64,000 nucleotides of DNA from Streptomyces sp. TRM70350 (lineage in GTDB: Bacteria; Actinomycetota; Actinomycetes; Streptomycetales; Streptomycetaceae), in assembly GCF_019219825.1 (NCBI RefSeq), contig NZ_JAHUXH010000002.1:520519-584518 (forward strand), written 5' to 3'. Below are positions 63,750 through 64,000 of the stretch, piece by piece; positions within the stretch are counted from its first letter, which is position 1, and each line of letters starts with the position of its first letter. The position numbers and the translations under genes were made by a program. The notes beneath the pieces were generated by a model. The model did not search any database. It was given only the letters and a program-made list of their open reading frames with translations, and had not been told where the DNA came from.

Positions 63750-63774
63750 CGCGCACTCCGAAGGTGCGTAATGT
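63746..63774 (+). promoter_or_regulatory. Strong HrdB-type promoter, probably rrn P
   Basis: TTGACG, exactly 17 bases, TAATGT: close to the housekeeping consensus and rare for this genome type. The -35 overlaps the mpg stop. Confidence 0.7.
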
Positions 63775-64000
63775 AGCCCGAGCCGCTGAACCGGGTACTG
63801 CGATCGTCAGCAGCCGGAGCGGCCAACCCACTACCTAGCGAGCAACCCCTCAGCGGGGTCGATTCGGGTGTGCCCGCATGCCTGAATTCGAATCCGCGGA
63901 CTCGATTATGAATCGGGCGAGGGAATCGGCTAACGTAGTGAATGTCGAAAGGCCGCGAGGCCGAAAGGCAAACCCGCCGACCGGGAATCAGAACCGAAAG
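63775..64000 (+). other. Probable rRNA operon leader (16S gene beyond the window)
   Basis: Non-coding, less G+C-rich than its surroundings, with phrases such as GTCGAAAGGCCGCGAGGCCG followed by AAAGGCAAACCCGCCGACCG and an ending CAGAACCGAAAG, reminiscent of the long leaders upstream of Streptomyces 16S genes. A small hairpin ACCCC-TCAGC-GGGGT lies near 63850 and a second -10-like TAACGT at 63931. No mature rRNA sequence is present. Confidence 0.5.

Noticed and set aside
63880..63905. T-loop-like TTCGAATCC suggesting a tRNA
   Set aside because: No acceptor, D or anticodon arms could be paired around it; it sits in the probable rRNA leader.

Overview
The window is high-G+C actinobacterial chromosome and almost certainly Streptomyces. 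The evidence is a short chaplin (ChpE type), a streptophobe-family membrane protein, a DUF485/ActP pair, an SGM_5486-type micro-protein, GTG/TTG starts, PHO-box-like repeats and many ATGA/GTGA overlaps between co-directional genes. From memory, the order cobN-cobQ-cbiB ... pit ... fabG-fabI ... chpE ... mpg resembles a conserved core region of Streptomyces chromosomes. No prophage, CRISPR array, tRNA gene or large transposon was seen. The only mobile DNA recognised is a pair of short transposase-less elements.

Layout. 1-5.5 kb: cobalamin genes on the minus strand (cbiB, cobQ, and cobN running off the left edge) behind a cobalamin riboswitch and a possible 19-codon leader ORF. 5.5-8 kb: low-affinity phosphate permease plus a small membrane protein, divergent from a fuculose-phosphate-type aldolase, with PHO-box-like repeats facing both ways. 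8-15 kb: an alpha/beta hydrolase, a conserved unknown, a VOC protein, a secreted beta-propeller-like protein with a repetitive tail, a C-rich minisatellite, and an ABC-F ATPase behind a leaderless seven-codon leader peptide and hairpin. 15-20 kb: small HTH protein, enoyl-CoA hydratase and a six-gene Asp23/AmaP alkaline-shock cluster. 19.7-25 kb (minus strand): atypical SDR, GH15, SURF1, zinc-ribbon protein and DEDDh-BRCT exonuclease. 25-31 kb: VIT-family carrier, sterol-desaturase-like protein, a YhhN gene carrying an in-frame inverted-repeat insertion, and two tandem subtilases.

31-42 kb: DUF485/acetate permease, moaA, small proteins, GlsB-like protein, tyrS, the tldD/tldE peptidase pair, and fabG-fabI. 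42-47 kb: FadR-type regulator divergent from an MFS exporter, micro-proteins, a SixA-like phosphatase and serB. 47-53 kb: streptophobe protein with a 96-bp tandem duplication, FHA-FHA-ABC transporter, and a lytic transglycosylase whose promoter is followed at once by a possible multi-helix RNA. 53-64 kb: QueA-like protein and SDR, a GAF histidine kinase/NarL response regulator pair, chpE, an ABC ATPase, NfeD/SPFH membrane proteins, HNH nuclease with a second copy of the short element at its stop codon, YbhB, SpoOM, Mpg glycosylase, and finally a strong promoter and leader that look like the upstream region of an rRNA operon just outside the window.

The most notable unexplained features are the short inverted-repeat element family (27.1 and 60.9 kb), the candidate structured RNA before the transglycosylase (52.7 kb), the leaderless MAILLAH leader before the ABC-F gene (13.3 kb), and the leader ORF between the B12 riboswitch and cbiB (5.2 kb). 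No homology search or folding program was run; family assignments rest on recognised motifs and helices were paired by eye.
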